In this document: positions 9,606 to 18,563 of the stretch, piece by piece
Numbering within the stretch: the stretch's first letter is position 1
Layout of the letters: each line of letters starts with the position of its first letter
Source: DASXUG01 sp964620425
Lineage (GTDB): Bacteria > Pseudomonadota > Gammaproteobacteria > Burkholderiales > Methylophilaceae
DNA length: 64,000 bases
Assembly (NCBI GenBank): GCA_964620425.1
Contig: CAZUGV010000007.1
Span: 62,001-126,000, forward strand
Direction: 5' to 3'
Notes under the pieces: generated by a model
Seen by the model: only the letters and a program-made list of their open reading frames with translations
Databases searched by the model: none
What the model was told of the DNA's origin: nothing
Made by a program: the position numbers and the translations under genes

Positions 9606-10649
9606 ATGCCTCAATTACGCACTTTAACAGCACAGGTTATATTCACGTTGATGTTATCAGTGACTTTCTGTGTTTACGCTGACGACCTTAAAGATATTGC
9701 CCAGCAAGCGAATCAAGGCCAACAAGACGCTGCACTTGATCGTATCAATGCACATCTTGCCGCAAACCCGAAAGATGTTCAGGCCATGTTTATGCGCGCG
9801 GTTATTTTGGCAGAACAAAATCGTCGTGAAGATGCAATTAAAGCCTTTACTGATATTTCGGAAAAGTATCCAACTTTACCTGAACCTTATAACAACTTAG
9901 CAGTGATTTATGCGGATCAAGGGCAATACGACAAAGCAAGAAAGGCGTTGGAAAGTGCTATTAAGACTAACCCGAGTTACGCTACAGCGCACGAAAACTT
10001 AGGTGATATTTACGCCAAAATGGCCTCAGAGGCATATGGAAAAGCTTTGCAGTTGGATGGTGCAAATACACGCGCGCAAAGCAAATTATCATTAATTCGT
10101 GATTTGTTCAGCACGGGTAAGCCTGCCTTGTTGGCAAATCGCACAGCGCAACCTAAAGAGCCAGCTAAGCCTGTCAGTAGTGCAAATGTAGCCATTAAAC
10201 CAATTGAGCCAGCTAAGCCAGTTGAAGTCGCAAAGCCTGTTGAGCCTAAACCTCAAGAAACCAAAGTGGTTGAATCTGCCAAGCCTGAGAAGGCCACATC
10301 ACACGCTAATTATGAGCGTGACATTACGAGTGCAGTCAATCAATGGGCAAAAGCATGGTCCAGCAAAAATGTGGATGGATATTTAAATGCTTATGCTGAC
10401 TCATTTAAAGCGCCTGATGGACAATCCCGTAAAGAGTGGGAAAATACTCGCCGTACACGCATTGATAAGCCAGAAAAAATCACGGTTGAGGTGTCTAAGC
10501 TTAATATTAAATTGATTGATCAAACGCATGCACAAGCAAGCTTTAAGCAAAGTTATAACTCTGGTAGTTTGTCTAAACGCACTTCTAAGGTATTGAATAT
10601 GAAGCGAGTCGGTGACCGATGGTTGATTGAGCAAGAGTTGGCAAATTAA
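9606..10649 (+). CDS. Exported TPR-repeat protein with C-terminal NTF2-like domain
   Basis: A 347-residue protein with a signal peptide (MPQLRTLTAQVIFTLMLSVT, cleaved near VYA/DD). Three TPR units follow, about residues 24-150 (for example EPYNNLAVIYADQGQYDKAR), then a Pro/Lys/Val-rich linker with repeated AKPVE units, and a C-terminal domain of about 110 residues starting ITSAVNQWAKAWSSKNVDGY. That last domain resembles SnoaL/NTF2-like folds and recurs at the end of the next gene's product. The ATG at 9606 is preferred over an in-frame TTG at 9585, because the signal peptide begins properly there. Likely a periplasmic scaffold working with the L,D-transpeptidase; this is inferred from context. 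Confidence 0.85.
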   Translation: MPQLRTLTAQVIFTLMLSVTFCVYADDLKDIAQQANQGQQDAALDRINAHLAANPKDVQAMFMRAVILAEQNRREDAIKAFTDISEKYPTLPEPYNNLAVIYADQGQYDKARKALESAIKTNPSYATAHENLGDIYAKMASEAYGKALQLDGANTRAQSKLSLIRDLFSTGKPALLANRTAQPKEPAKPVSSANVAIKPIEPAKPVEVAKPVEPKPQETKVVESAKPEKATSHANYERDITSAVNQWAKAWSSKNVDGYLNAYADSFKAPDGQSRKEWENTRRTRIDKPEKITVEVSKLNIKLIDQTHAQASFKQSYNSGSLSKRTSKVLNMKRVGDRWLIEQELAN

Positions 10650-10716
10650 GTTGCAGCTTTTAAAGTTTGCAAGAGCCTCAGCAAATTGAAATGCACCGAG
10701 CGCTAATCAAGGTTTT

Positions 10717-11952
10717 ATGAAGTTTATTATTATGTCGATGTTTAAATCTGCTTGTATCATAAGCGCTGTCTCAGCATTATCTGCCCCTGTGACTTTTGCT
10801 GCAGCGCAAGTCGATGTCATTAGTAGCCGTGCATCAACCATCAAATTTAGCACCCATCAAACTGAAGATTTGCTGGTTAAAAGTTTGTTGCAGATCACGC
10901 GAGGTCAGCTACAGCAAGCTGCTGAAACGATTGACCAAGTCATTAAAATTGCCCCTAATTTTAAATTGGCACAGTTGGTGCGTGGTGACTTGCTAATGGC
11001 TAAGGCGCATCAGTTTCAAGCATTTGGCAGTGTGGCGGTCAACGTTCCGCAACATGTGGTCGGTTTTCAAGAGGAAGCACGCAAGCGTATTGAGCATTAT
11101 CTTGCGCAAAGCAAAAACGACAGTCTGCCAGAACCTTTGTGGCAAATGGATGCTCGACAGCAATTTGCTATTGTTGTCGATACTGATAATTCTCGCTTAT
11201 ATCTCTACAGTAATGAGAATGGCTTGCCACGTTATGTTGCTGATTATTATATAACAATTGGTAAAAATGGTATTCAGAAGCAGTCCGAAGGCGATAAGCG
11301 AACACCACTCGGGGTTTACTTTACTGGCGCTAAGCTGACTCAAAAATTGGCAGATATTTATGGCGATGCAGCATATCCACTCAGTTATCCTAACGAGTGG
11401 GATAGACGTCAAGGCAAAACTGGTTCTGGTATATGGGTTCATGGCACGCCACAAGATACATATAGCCGCCCACCAAATGCGAGTGATGGATGTGTTGTCG
11501 TATCTAACCCTGATTTAGATTCTATGTCTCCCATCTTGCAGAAGGGCGATGTGCCTGTCATTATTGCGCAGAACCTGCGCTGGGTGAGTCCGCAGTCATT
11601 AATGGCTAAAAAGAACGATGTGTTAAACGCTTTAGAGACATGGCGTCAGGATTGGCAGTCACAAAATACAGAGATGTATTTGAGTCATTACTCACAACAG
11701 TTTGCTACAAATGATATGACCTTTTCGCAGTGGGCGATTGAAAAGCGCCGCATTCAAGCTAGCAAACCTAAAGTGGATATTAAAATATCGAATGTAAGTG
11801 TTTTTAATTACCCGAATAATAACAAGCCTATGGTTGTGGTCACGTTTAATCAGTCATTTAAGAATGCCATCTTGGATAGCCAAATGCGCAAACGTCAATA
11901 TTGGGTGCAAGAAAACCAACGCTGGAAAATTATTTATGAAGGGCCGGCGTAA
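10717..11952 (+). CDS. L,D-transpeptidase (YkuD domain) with C-terminal NTF2-like domain
   Basis: A 411-residue exported protein. After a signal peptide and a helical N-terminal segment, a YkuD domain lies at about residues 145-285: FAIVVDTDNSRLYLYSNENG opens it, and the catalytic motif HGTP...SDGCVVV supplies His and Cys. Such enzymes make 3-3 cross-links in peptidoglycan or attach proteins to it. The C-terminal part (from DVLNALETWRQDWQSQNTEM on) matches the terminal domain of the preceding TPR protein, pointing to a shared partner or substrate. The gap to the TPR gene is only 67 bp, so co-transcription is likely. Confidence 0.92.
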   Translation: MKFIIMSMFKSACIISAVSALSAPVTFAAAQVDVISSRASTIKFSTHQTEDLLVKSLLQITRGQLQQAAETIDQVIKIAPNFKLAQLVRGDLLMAKAHQFQAFGSVAVNVPQHVVGFQEEARKRIEHYLAQSKNDSLPEPLWQMDARQQFAIVVDTDNSRLYLYSNENGLPRYVADYYITIGKNGIQKQSEGDKRTPLGVYFTGAKLTQKLADIYGDAAYPLSYPNEWDRRQGKTGSGIWVHGTPQDTYSRPPNASDGCVVVSNPDLDSMSPILQKGDVPVIIAQNLRWVSPQSLMAKKNDVLNALETWRQDWQSQNTEMYLSHYSQQFATNDMTFSQWAIEKRRIQASKPKVDIKISNVSVFNYPNNNKPMVVVTFNQSFKNAILDSQMRKRQYWVQENQRWKIIYEGPA

Positions 11953-12024
11953 GTGAAGGGCCAGGGTAAGTGAAGGCCTGGGTAAGTTCAGTGGTTTCAA
12001 ATGTAAGTTTAGCGGTTTCAATTT
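11949..12024 (+). repeat. Four degenerate GTAAGT tandem units across the stop codon of the L,D-transpeptidase gene
   Basis: Two units GTAAGTGAAGG followed by GCCAGG or CCTGG (11949-11965 and 11966-11981) are followed by two units GTAAGTTCAGTGGTTTCAA and GTAAGTTTAGCGGTTTCAA (11982 and 12003). The stop TAA of the gene (11950-11952) lies in the first unit. They look like stepwise local duplications. Confidence 0.75.
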
Positions 12025-12051
12025 AGAAGTATTACCTTAAAGGAGCGTTTT

Positions 12052-12543
12052 GTGGTCAAATTACATACCAATTTTGGTGAAATTACCCTTGAACTTGATG
12101 CTGAAAAAGCACCAAAAACAGTGGCAAATTTTCTACAATATGTTGAAAACAACTTTTTCGACAACTTGATTTTTCATCGCGTGATTGACGGTTTTATGAT
12201 TCAAGGTGGTGGTTTTGATGTTGATATGAAACAAAAGTCAGCAGGCGAGAATATTGAAAATGAAGCAAACAATGGTCTTAAAAATGATAAATATACCATT
12301 GCTATGGCACGCACACCCAATCCGCATTCAGCAAGCAGTCAGTTTTTTATCAACGTTGCGGATAACGACTTTTTAAATTTTACCGCGCCGACTTCACAAG
12401 GCTGGGGTTACTGCGTGTTTGGGAAGGTGGTTGCGGGAACTGAAGTTGTTGATAAAATCGCGAAAGTAAAAACTGGCAATAGTGCGGGTCACCAAGATGT
12501 GCCGAAAGAGGCTGTGATCATTCAACGTACAGAAATTTGCTAA
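12052..12543 (+). CDS. ppiB: Cytoplasmic peptidyl-prolyl cis-trans isomerase B (cyclophilin)
   Basis: 163 residues, the compact bacterial cyclophilin without a signal peptide. It catalyses proline isomerisation during protein folding. Core motifs are FHRVIDGFMIQGGGFD, with the active-site Arg and Phe, and ASSQFFINVADNDFLN. The start is a GTG at 12052, supported by a strong AAAGGAGC ribosome site 7 bp before it. It is followed at 53 bp by lpxH, an arrangement common in betaproteobacteria. Confidence 0.96.
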   Translation: MVKLHTNFGEITLELDAEKAPKTVANFLQYVENNFFDNLIFHRVIDGFMIQGGGFDVDMKQKSAGENIENEANNGLKNDKYTIAMARTPNPHSASSQFFINVADNDFLNFTAPTSQGWGYCVFGKVVAGTEVVDKIAKVKTGNSAGHQDVPKEAVIIQRTEIC

Positions 12544-12596
12544 TTTAATCAGTTTCGATATCAAAGGCATTACAATTTTTAGCTTTAAGAAAAACC

Positions 12597-13346
12597 ATGC
12601 ATAACGTCAGAAACACTCAAGCGCATAGCTTGTTTATTTCTGACTTGCATCTTTGCCAGTCGCGACCAGAAATTCAAGCCCAGTTTTTAGGTTTCTTGCG
12701 AGGGCTTGCTCGACAAGCACAATCTCTTTTTATTCTCGGTGATTTATTTGAATATTGGGCTGGGGATGACGATTTGTCTGACCCGTTTAACGCGAGTATC
12801 ATCGCCGGTTTACGTGAGTTGACTGACGCAGGCACTGCGTTGTTTTTAGTCCGTGGCAACCGCGATTTTCTTTTGTTAGATGTCTTTATTCAAGCGATCG
12901 GTGGGCAGTATTTAGATGACCCTAGTGTGCTTGAATTACATGGGTGGCGTGTTTTACTAGGGCATGGAGATATTTGGTGCACTGATGATGTTGCCTACCA
13001 AGCATTCCGCCAGCAAGTGCGTAACCCAGTCTGGCAGGCGCAGTTTTTAAGTCAGCCACTCGTCGCACGTAAGGCTCAGATTGAGGCATTGCGTTTGCGA
13101 AGTGAGAATGAGAAATCACAAAAATCCATGGCAATTATGGATGTTAACTCTCACGCTATCGAGGATGTTTTCCGCGAATATGATTATCCACAACTCTTGA
13201 TTCACGGACATACACATAGACCCGCGCAACACTTATTAAGTATAGATGGTCACGCGAGTGAGCGATGGGTGTTGGGAGATTGGTACGATCAGGGAAGTTG
13301 CTTGCGCTTAGATGCAAGTGGATGTAGTCAGGTTAGGCTAAACTAA
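12597..13346 (+). CDS. lpxH: UDP-2,3-diacylglucosamine diphosphatase
   Basis: A 249-residue calcineurin-like metallophosphoesterase that makes lipid X in lipid A biosynthesis. The metal-binding motifs occur in order: DLHLC (residues 17-21), GDLFEYW, RGNRDFLL, GHGDIWCTDD and HGHTHRP. It acts at the inner membrane face. The gene ends convergently with nusB, with a hairpin between them. Confidence 0.96.
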   Translation: MHNVRNTQAHSLFISDLHLCQSRPEIQAQFLGFLRGLARQAQSLFILGDLFEYWAGDDDLSDPFNASIIAGLRELTDAGTALFLVRGNRDFLLLDVFIQAIGGQYLDDPSVLELHGWRVLLGHGDIWCTDDVAYQAFRQQVRNPVWQAQFLSQPLVARKAQIEALRLRSENEKSQKSMAIMDVNSHAIEDVFREYDYPQLLIHGHTHRPAQHLLSIDGHASERWVLGDWYDQGSCLRLDASGCSQVRLN

Positions 13347-13388
13347 TTGACTAAGCTAATTTAACTAAAACTCAACTGGTACCTTATG

Positions 13389-13413
13389 TTTGATAGGCCT
13401 GAGGACTATCAAA
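13389..13413. terminator. Hairpin between convergent lpxH and nusB
   Basis: TTTGATAG (13389-13396) pairs with CTATCAAA (13406-13413) around a 9-base loop. No long T tract follows on either side, so terminator activity is only suggested by its place between two convergent genes. Confidence 0.5.
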
Positions 13414-13421
13414 GCCCCCAC

Positions 13422-13892
13422 TTATTTTGTTTTTCCCGCTTGATTGAACTCCTGAGGACGTACGCTTTCTGCAATTTTATCTAATACACCGTTAACATAT
13501 TTATGTCCATCGGTACCACCATAGATTTTAGCTAACTCAACCCCCTCATTGATGGCCACGCGGTAAGGAATGCTTGCATCATGTATCAGCTCAAATGCGG
13601 CAATACATAAAATGGCGTGCTCAATCGGGCTAAGTTCATTTAATTTGCGGTCAACAAAGCCAGCAATTTGTATATCTAACTCGGGAATGTAGTTATATAC
13701 GCCAGTTGTTAGCTTTCTAAAGTAGTCTTCATCTGCATGTCTAAACTCTGGATCATCCACCGCATTGCCTAGTAACTTCATCAAATCAGTTGGGCTAATT
13801 AGATGCTGATAAATTGCTTTCAGGCAGAGCTCGCGCGATTTTCGGCGATTTTTACTCGGTTTTTTACTGGCTTTTTTTTCGGTATCGGTCAT
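13422..13892 (-). CDS. nusB: Transcription antitermination protein NusB
   Basis: 156 residues, an all-helical NusB that binds boxA RNA with NusE (S10) in rRNA antitermination. A basic N-terminus (KKPSKNRRKSRELCLKAIYQ) starts the RNA-binding face, and LSPIEHAILCIAAFEL and VAINEGVELAKIYG are typical of the family. It follows ribH at 8 bp on the same strand, the common ribH-nusB pair. Confidence 0.96.
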   Translation of the reverse strand: MTDTEKKASKKPSKNRRKSRELCLKAIYQHLISPTDLMKLLGNAVDDPEFRHADEDYFRKLTTGVYNYIPELDIQIAGFVDRKLNELSPIEHAILCIAAFELIHDASIPYRVAINEGVELAKIYGGTDGHKYVNGVLDKIAESVRPQEFNQAGKTK

Positions 13893-13900
13893 GGTGTTGA

Positions 13901-14350
13901 TTATAGTTGTTTGAGTAAGTTAACCATCTCAATTGCTACGGCTGCTGCTTCAGCACCCTTAACTGACATGCGCTCTTCAGCTTGCGCATCATTTTGAGTA
14001 GTTAAAATAGCATTTGCGATTGGGATGCCTGTGCTTAATTGAACTTCTGAAATGCCGCGAGCCGATTCATTGCAGACCACTTCAAAGTGATAAGTTTCAC
14101 CCCGAATAATTGCGCCGAGCGCAATCAGCGCATCAAAGTTTTCCGAGTCTGCCATTGCAAGCAACGCCAAGGGTGTTTCTAACGCACCAGGTACGGTTGC
14201 TAACGTGATGTCATCAGCCGCAACGCCTAGTTTAATCAGTTCTGTTTGACAAGCTGTTAGCAAGCCTTCTCCAATATTGTTATTGAAGCGCGAGAGCACG
14301 ATGCCGATACGCAACCCTTTGCCGTTAAGATTAATTTCAGTTTTTTTCAA
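13901..14350 (-). CDS. ribH: 6,7-dimethyl-8-ribityllumazine synthase
   Basis: 149 residues. It joins 5-amino-6-ribitylaminouracil and dihydroxybutanone phosphate in riboflavin synthesis. Family motifs visible are SRFNNNIGEGLL, VPGALETPLAL, the catalytic-loop GAIIRGETYHFEVV with its His, and GIPIANAILTT. The start ATG at 14350 is preceded by AGGAATAAC. I looked for an FMN riboswitch in the upstream gap and saw none. Confidence 0.97.
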   Translation of the reverse strand: MKKTEINLNGKGLRIGIVLSRFNNNIGEGLLTACQTELIKLGVAADDITLATVPGALETPLALLAMADSENFDALIALGAIIRGETYHFEVVCNESARGISEVQLSTGIPIANAILTTQNDAQAEERMSVKGAEAAAVAIEMVNLLKQL

Positions 14351-14395
14351 AGTTATTCCTTAAAACGTGAACCCTCATGTGAAGGTTTTGCCAAA

Positions 14396-14425
14396 ATTTC
14401 AATGCATGTAGCAATGCATTGAAAT
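14396..14425. promoter_or_regulatory. Perfect 12-bp inverted repeat in the ribH/phoB divergent region
   Basis: ATTTCAATGCAT (14396-14407) and ATGCATTGAAAT (14414-14425) are exact reverse complements around the loop GTAGCA. It lies 46 bp upstream of ribH and about 140 bp from the Pho box. It could be an operator or a 5' leader hairpin for ribH; nothing in the sequence decides. Confidence 0.6.
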
Positions 14426-14565
14426 AAAACAATGTAAAGAACTACATTCTAACATAGGACGGCACTAGCATCGTGATGTGAGGCAAATGCAATTTGAATT
14501 GATGCGTTCGTTTGCGATAAATGCTTGTAAAAATGCCAAAGCTTATGCATATTTTTTATTGAGTC

Positions 14566-14599
14566 TTGTCATAACAATGTAATATTAACGTCATATAGT
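14566..14599 (+). promoter_or_regulatory. Pho box and -10 element upstream of phoB
   Basis: TTGTCAT (14566-14572) and ATGTAAT (14577-14583) are spaced 11 bp, as in the CTGTCAT-N4-CTGTCAT Pho box. A third unit, ACGTCAT (14588-14594), keeps the same 11-bp period. A -10-like TATAGT starts at 14594, exactly 10 bp after the second unit, which is the spacing of known PhoB-activated promoters. It predicts autoregulation of phoBR under phosphate limitation. Confidence 0.75.
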
Positions 14600-14641
14600 G
14601 CGCCAGTGTTGTGATAACCTTCGATAAGAGAGAGCCATTAA

Positions 14642-15328
14642 ATGCCAGCCAATATCCTTGTTGTTGAAGACGAACCAGCGATTCAAGAATTGCTCGCCCT
14701 CAACCTCACGCAAGCAGGTCATAATGCGATTCGCGCCTTGAGTGTTGAGCAGGCACAATTGTTGATTCGTGAAACATTACCCGATTTGATTATTTTAGAC
14801 TGGATGCTGCCAGGGATGAGCGGCATTGAGTACGCACGCAAACTAAAAACAGATGACGTGACAAAAGCAATCCCAATTATTATGTTGACTGCCCGTGGCG
14901 AAGAGTCGGATAAAGTACGTGGGCTAGAAGTGGGTGCAGATGATTATGTGACTAAACCATTTAGCCCCCGTGAATTAAATGCGCGTATCAAGGCAGTGCT
15001 TCGCCGCCGCGCACCTCAGATGACGGATGACCCGATTGAGGCAAGTGGGCTTCGTTTAGACCCAACAACCCATCGGGTGACGGGGAATGGCGCATCTTTG
15101 GAGCTTGGTCCAACTGAATTTCGTTTGTTGCACTATTTAATGTCTAATCCAGAGCGTGTGCATTCTCGTAGCCAAGTGCTTGACCGTGTTTGGGGCGATC
15201 GTGTGTTTGTAGAGGATCGTACGGTAGACGTGCATATTCGTCGTTTGCGATTGGCGCTTGCAGATTCAGGGCATGAAGATTTAATTCAAACTGTGCGCGG
15301 CGTCGGCTACCGTTTCTCAGCACAGTAG
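14642..15328 (+). CDS. phoB: Phosphate regulon response regulator PhoB
   Basis: 228 residues: a receiver domain with acidic pocket Glu9-Asp10 and phosphorylation site Asp53 in IILDWMLPGMSG, conserved Lys in DDYVTKPFSP, then an OmpR-type winged helix (about residues 130-226) ending RRLRLALADSGHEDLIQTVRGVGYRF. Text and pairing with the next gene are characteristic of PhoB. Under low phosphate it would activate Pho genes; a Pho box sits in front of it. Confidence 0.96.
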   Translation: MPANILVVEDEPAIQELLALNLTQAGHNAIRALSVEQAQLLIRETLPDLIILDWMLPGMSGIEYARKLKTDDVTKAIPIIMLTARGEESDKVRGLEVGADDYVTKPFSPRELNARIKAVLRRRAPQMTDDPIEASGLRLDPTTHRVTGNGASLELGPTEFRLLHYLMSNPERVHSRSQVLDRVWGDRVFVEDRTVDVHIRRLRLALADSGHEDLIQTVRGVGYRFSAQ

Positions 15329-15368
15329 CTCATAATAAGCACCTTGTTAGATTGGGGTTAGCACAAGC

Positions 15369-16703
15369 GTGCAAGATATTCGACAAACCATTTTTTGGTA
15401 CTTAATGTTATTGGTGGTAATTTGTCTGATCGTATGGGCAAAATTTACCGCTTTCATTGCAATGGCTGTTTTCTCTACAGCCATTTTTCTATATTTTCTA
15501 AAGCATATTTTCTGGCTGGAAAAGCTTCTTATTTGGCTGAAAACAGCAGAGTTGGAGTCTTTACCCGCTGGCTCTGGTATTTGGGAAGATGTGTTCAGTG
15601 GTTTGTATCAGTTTCAACGTCGTCATCAACGAAGCCAAGCGCAATTAAGCTCAACTTTAGATCGTTTTATGCATGCTGCTAGTGCATTGCCTGATGGTGT
15701 GGTGTTGCTTAATGCGCAGCACCATATTGAATGGTGTAATGCGCCCGCTGAAAAACTGCTCGGACTCTCCCTCGTTAAAGATGTTGGGCAGCGTATTGTG
15801 TATTTAATTCGACATGCTGATTTTGTTGATTATTTGAAAGATTGCGATTCAAATGAGTCTATCAAAATGCGGTCGTGGATTAGCGCAGAAATTGTGTTAG
15901 AAATTCAGTTGGTTTCGTTTGGTAAAAATCAAAAGCTGTTGATTGCACGCGATGTTAGTCAAGTAGAAAAGCTTGAGCATATGCGTAGAGATTTTATTGC
16001 CAATGTATCACATGAATTACGCACGCCTCTAACCGTGGTTGGCGGGTTTTTAGAAACACTTACAGATATGGATGATGCTGTGCCAGAAAGTTTGCGTGGG
16101 TATTTTGGCATGATGCAAGACCAAACTGCACGCATGCGTTCTCTCATTGAGGATTTGTTGGCGTTATCGCAATTAGAAAGTAGTAGTTTGCCGCAACAAG
16201 ATACAGATGTTGATGTGCCTGCATTGCTAAATAAGGTGCTGAGTGAGTCAATTAGCTTAAGTAATGGGCGACATCAGATTTCATTTAAGCAAGAAAGTAA
16301 TGTACATTTAACTGGATCTTTACAAGAGCTACATAGCGCGTTTGGAAACTTGGTGGGCAACGCGATTCGTTATACGCCAGCGGGAGGACAAATCATCATG
16401 ACCTGGAAGATGCGAGGCGCAGATGCAGTATTTGTTGTGCAAGATACGGGGATTGGCATAGAGCAAAAGCATATTGATCGGCTGACTGAGCGTTTTTATC
16501 GCGTTGACCGCAGTCGCTCTCGTGAAACGGGCGGCACAGGCTTGGGTTTATCTATTGTAAAGCACATTCTGACGCGACATCTTGGGTGGCTAGAAATTGA
16601 AAGCGAGTTTGGTAAAGGCAGTATTTTCTCAGCCGTGTTTTCTAGTGAGCGATTGGTCAATAATGAGGCTGATAAGCCCACTAAATTAGTTGCCGTGTTT
16701 TAG
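15369..16703 (+). CDS. phoR: Phosphate regulon sensor histidine kinase PhoR
   Basis: 444 residues: two N-terminal membrane helices (about residues 8-46) with almost no periplasmic loop, a PAS domain (about 95-190, PDGVVLLNAQHHIEWCN), a HisKA domain with His215 in FIANVSHELRTPLTVV, and a HATPase domain with the N box (GNLVGNAIRYTP), DTGIGI and GGTGLGLSI. Lack of a periplasmic sensor domain is normal for PhoR, which senses the Pst transporter state. The start is GTG at 15369, 40 bp after phoB. Confidence 0.95.
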   Translation: MQDIRQTIFWYLMLLVVICLIVWAKFTAFIAMAVFSTAIFLYFLKHIFWLEKLLIWLKTAELESLPAGSGIWEDVFSGLYQFQRRHQRSQAQLSSTLDRFMHAASALPDGVVLLNAQHHIEWCNAPAEKLLGLSLVKDVGQRIVYLIRHADFVDYLKDCDSNESIKMRSWISAEIVLEIQLVSFGKNQKLLIARDVSQVEKLEHMRRDFIANVSHELRTPLTVVGGFLETLTDMDDAVPESLRGYFGMMQDQTARMRSLIEDLLALSQLESSSLPQQDTDVDVPALLNKVLSESISLSNGRHQISFKQESNVHLTGSLQELHSAFGNLVGNAIRYTPAGGQIIMTWKMRGADAVFVVQDTGIGIEQKHIDRLTERFYRVDRSRSRETGGTGLGLSIVKHILTRHLGWLEIESEFGKGSIFSAVFSSERLVNNEADKPTKLVAVF

Positions 16704-16730
16704 GGTTTATTGACAGCCCAGCTCTGTGAG

Positions 16731-18365
16731 CTATTTGTTGGTTTGTGTGATGCGAAGCGCTACCGCTTCTGCCACCTTAATTCCATCAATCGCTGCTGTT
16801 AAAATACCCCCTGCATACCCTGCACCTTCGCCAGCAGGGTACAGACCCTCTGTATTTAAACTTTGGAGTGTTTCGTCATTGCGGGTGATGCGGATGGGCG
16901 ATGAAGTGCGCGTTTCTACCCCAGTGAGCACGGCATCGTATTTATTAAAGCCTTTGATTTGCTGATCAAACATCGGCAAGGCTTCGCGAATCGCATTGCT
17001 GGCGTAATCGGGCAGTGCGGTTTGCAAATCCGTTGGCGTCACGCCTGGCGTGTAAGATGGCTCGACTTTACCCAAAATACCTGAATTTTTCTTGGCAATA
17101 AAATCTCCCACCATTTGCACGGGAGCGTTATAGTTCTCGCCGCCTAATTCAAATGCGCGCCCTTCCCAGCGACGTTGAAAAGCAATGCCAGCTAGTGGGT
17201 GTGCGCTTGGAAAATCTGCGGGGGTAATGCCCACTACAATCCCAGCATTGGCGTTGTGTTCGTTGCGTGAGTATTGACTCATGCCATTGGTGACTACGCA
17301 GTTGGGTTCTGATGTGGCGGCAACCACCGTGCCACCTGGACACATGCAAAAACTATATACTGAGCGACCATTTTTAGCGTGATGTACCAAGCTGTAGTCT
17401 GACGCGCCCAAGTGAGGATTTGGCGTGGCGCTACCAAAACGTGCTAAATCAATGAGTGATTGCGGATGCTCAATACGAAAGCCGATAGAAAATGGCTTGG
17501 CTTCGATATGTACCCCACGGTTATACAACATCTCAAAGGTGTCGCGTGCGCTATGGCCTATGGCCAGCACGACGTGATTGCTGGCGATGTAACTGCCATC
17601 TGCCAAAATTACACCTTTGACTTTACCATCCACAATATCGATATCTTGCACTTTTTGTTGAAAGCGAATTTCGCCACCTAGCGCCTCGGTTTGCGCGCGC
17701 AGGTTTTCCACAATCCCCACTAATTTAAAAGTGCCGATATGTGGTTTATTCATGTACAGAATTTCTTCAGGTGCGCCAGCTTTTACAAATTCGCGTATCA
17801 CCTGTTTACCATAGTGCTTGGGGTCTTTTGATTGCGTGTAAAGTTTGCCGTCGGAGAATGTCCCTGCGCCACCTTCACCAAATTGTGTGTTCGATTCTGG
17901 GTTGAGTTTTGCGCCACGCCACATGCCCCATGTGTCTTTGGTACGTTCGCGTACTTTTTTCCCGCGCTCCAAAATAATCGGATTAAAGCCCATTTTTGCC
18001 AGCATTAAGCCCGCAAAAATGCCGCAAGGGCCAGTGCCAATGACGATAGGGCGGCTTTGTGTGGTTGCAAAGTCAGCAGGGGCAGTGGCGACAGTTTTAT
18101 AGCTGGTGTCAGGGGTGATGGCGAGATGCTTTTCATCTTTCAGCTTTTTAAGCAACAACTCCTCAGCAACTTCTTCACCGACCAGTTCAATATCTACCGA
18201 ATATAAGAAGATAATCGTGCGCTTTTTACGCGCATCATGGCTGCTTTTAGCGATGGAGTAGCTTTTTAAAGCGTCTTCATTGATGCCCAAGCGGCTTAAA
18301 ATTGCATTTTTTAATGCACTTTCAGTATGATCTAGTGGTAGTTTAATTTCAGAAAGTCGTAACAT
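16731..18365 (-). CDS. FAD-dependent dehydrogenase of the COG2509 type
   Basis: 544 residues. An N-terminal domain of about 95 residues (LRLSEIKLPLDHTESALKNA) is followed by a Rossmann FAD motif RPIVIGTGPCGIFAGLMLAK with the downstream ILERGKKV, a conserved FGEGGAGTFSDGKL segment, and a C-terminal LYPAGEGAGYAGGI that closes the FAD site. The family is widespread, annotated as uncharacterised FAD/NAD(P)-binding oxidoreductase, with no proven substrate. It runs convergent to phoR, 27 bp apart. Confidence 0.9.
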   Translation of the reverse strand: MLRLSEIKLPLDHTESALKNAILSRLGINEDALKSYSIAKSSHDARKKRTIIFLYSVDIELVGEEVAEELLLKKLKDEKHLAITPDTSYKTVATAPADFATTQSRPIVIGTGPCGIFAGLMLAKMGFNPIILERGKKVRERTKDTWGMWRGAKLNPESNTQFGEGGAGTFSDGKLYTQSKDPKHYGKQVIREFVKAGAPEEILYMNKPHIGTFKLVGIVENLRAQTEALGGEIRFQQKVQDIDIVDGKVKGVILADGSYIASNHVVLAIGHSARDTFEMLYNRGVHIEAKPFSIGFRIEHPQSLIDLARFGSATPNPHLGASDYSLVHHAKNGRSVYSFCMCPGGTVVAATSEPNCVVTNGMSQYSRNEHNANAGIVVGITPADFPSAHPLAGIAFQRRWEGRAFELGGENYNAPVQMVGDFIAKKNSGILGKVEPSYTPGVTPTDLQTALPDYASNAIREALPMFDQQIKGFNKYDAVLTGVETRTSSPIRITRNDETLQSLNTEGLYPAGEGAGYAGGILTAAIDGIKVAEAVALRITQTNK

Positions 18366-18563
18366 GTTGGGTGTGTGTGCCTAAAGCTTGAAAAGGCGAT
18401 ATTGTACTCTCTTAGCTTCTCTCTGCTCATGCCTTAGTTTGAACAATGTTTGTCATTCTTGCGCATAGGTATGATTCAATATCCAATAGCGGGTGCATAA
18501 TATGTTATGCTTTTTTGAAAGAGTGACCAGTTGGTTAAACGATTTTAAGGATGAGTTGCAGTA

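Noticed and set aside
14351..14641. FMN riboswitch before ribH
   Set aside because: No conserved RFN-element segments such as AGGGGG...GGTG are visible in the gap.
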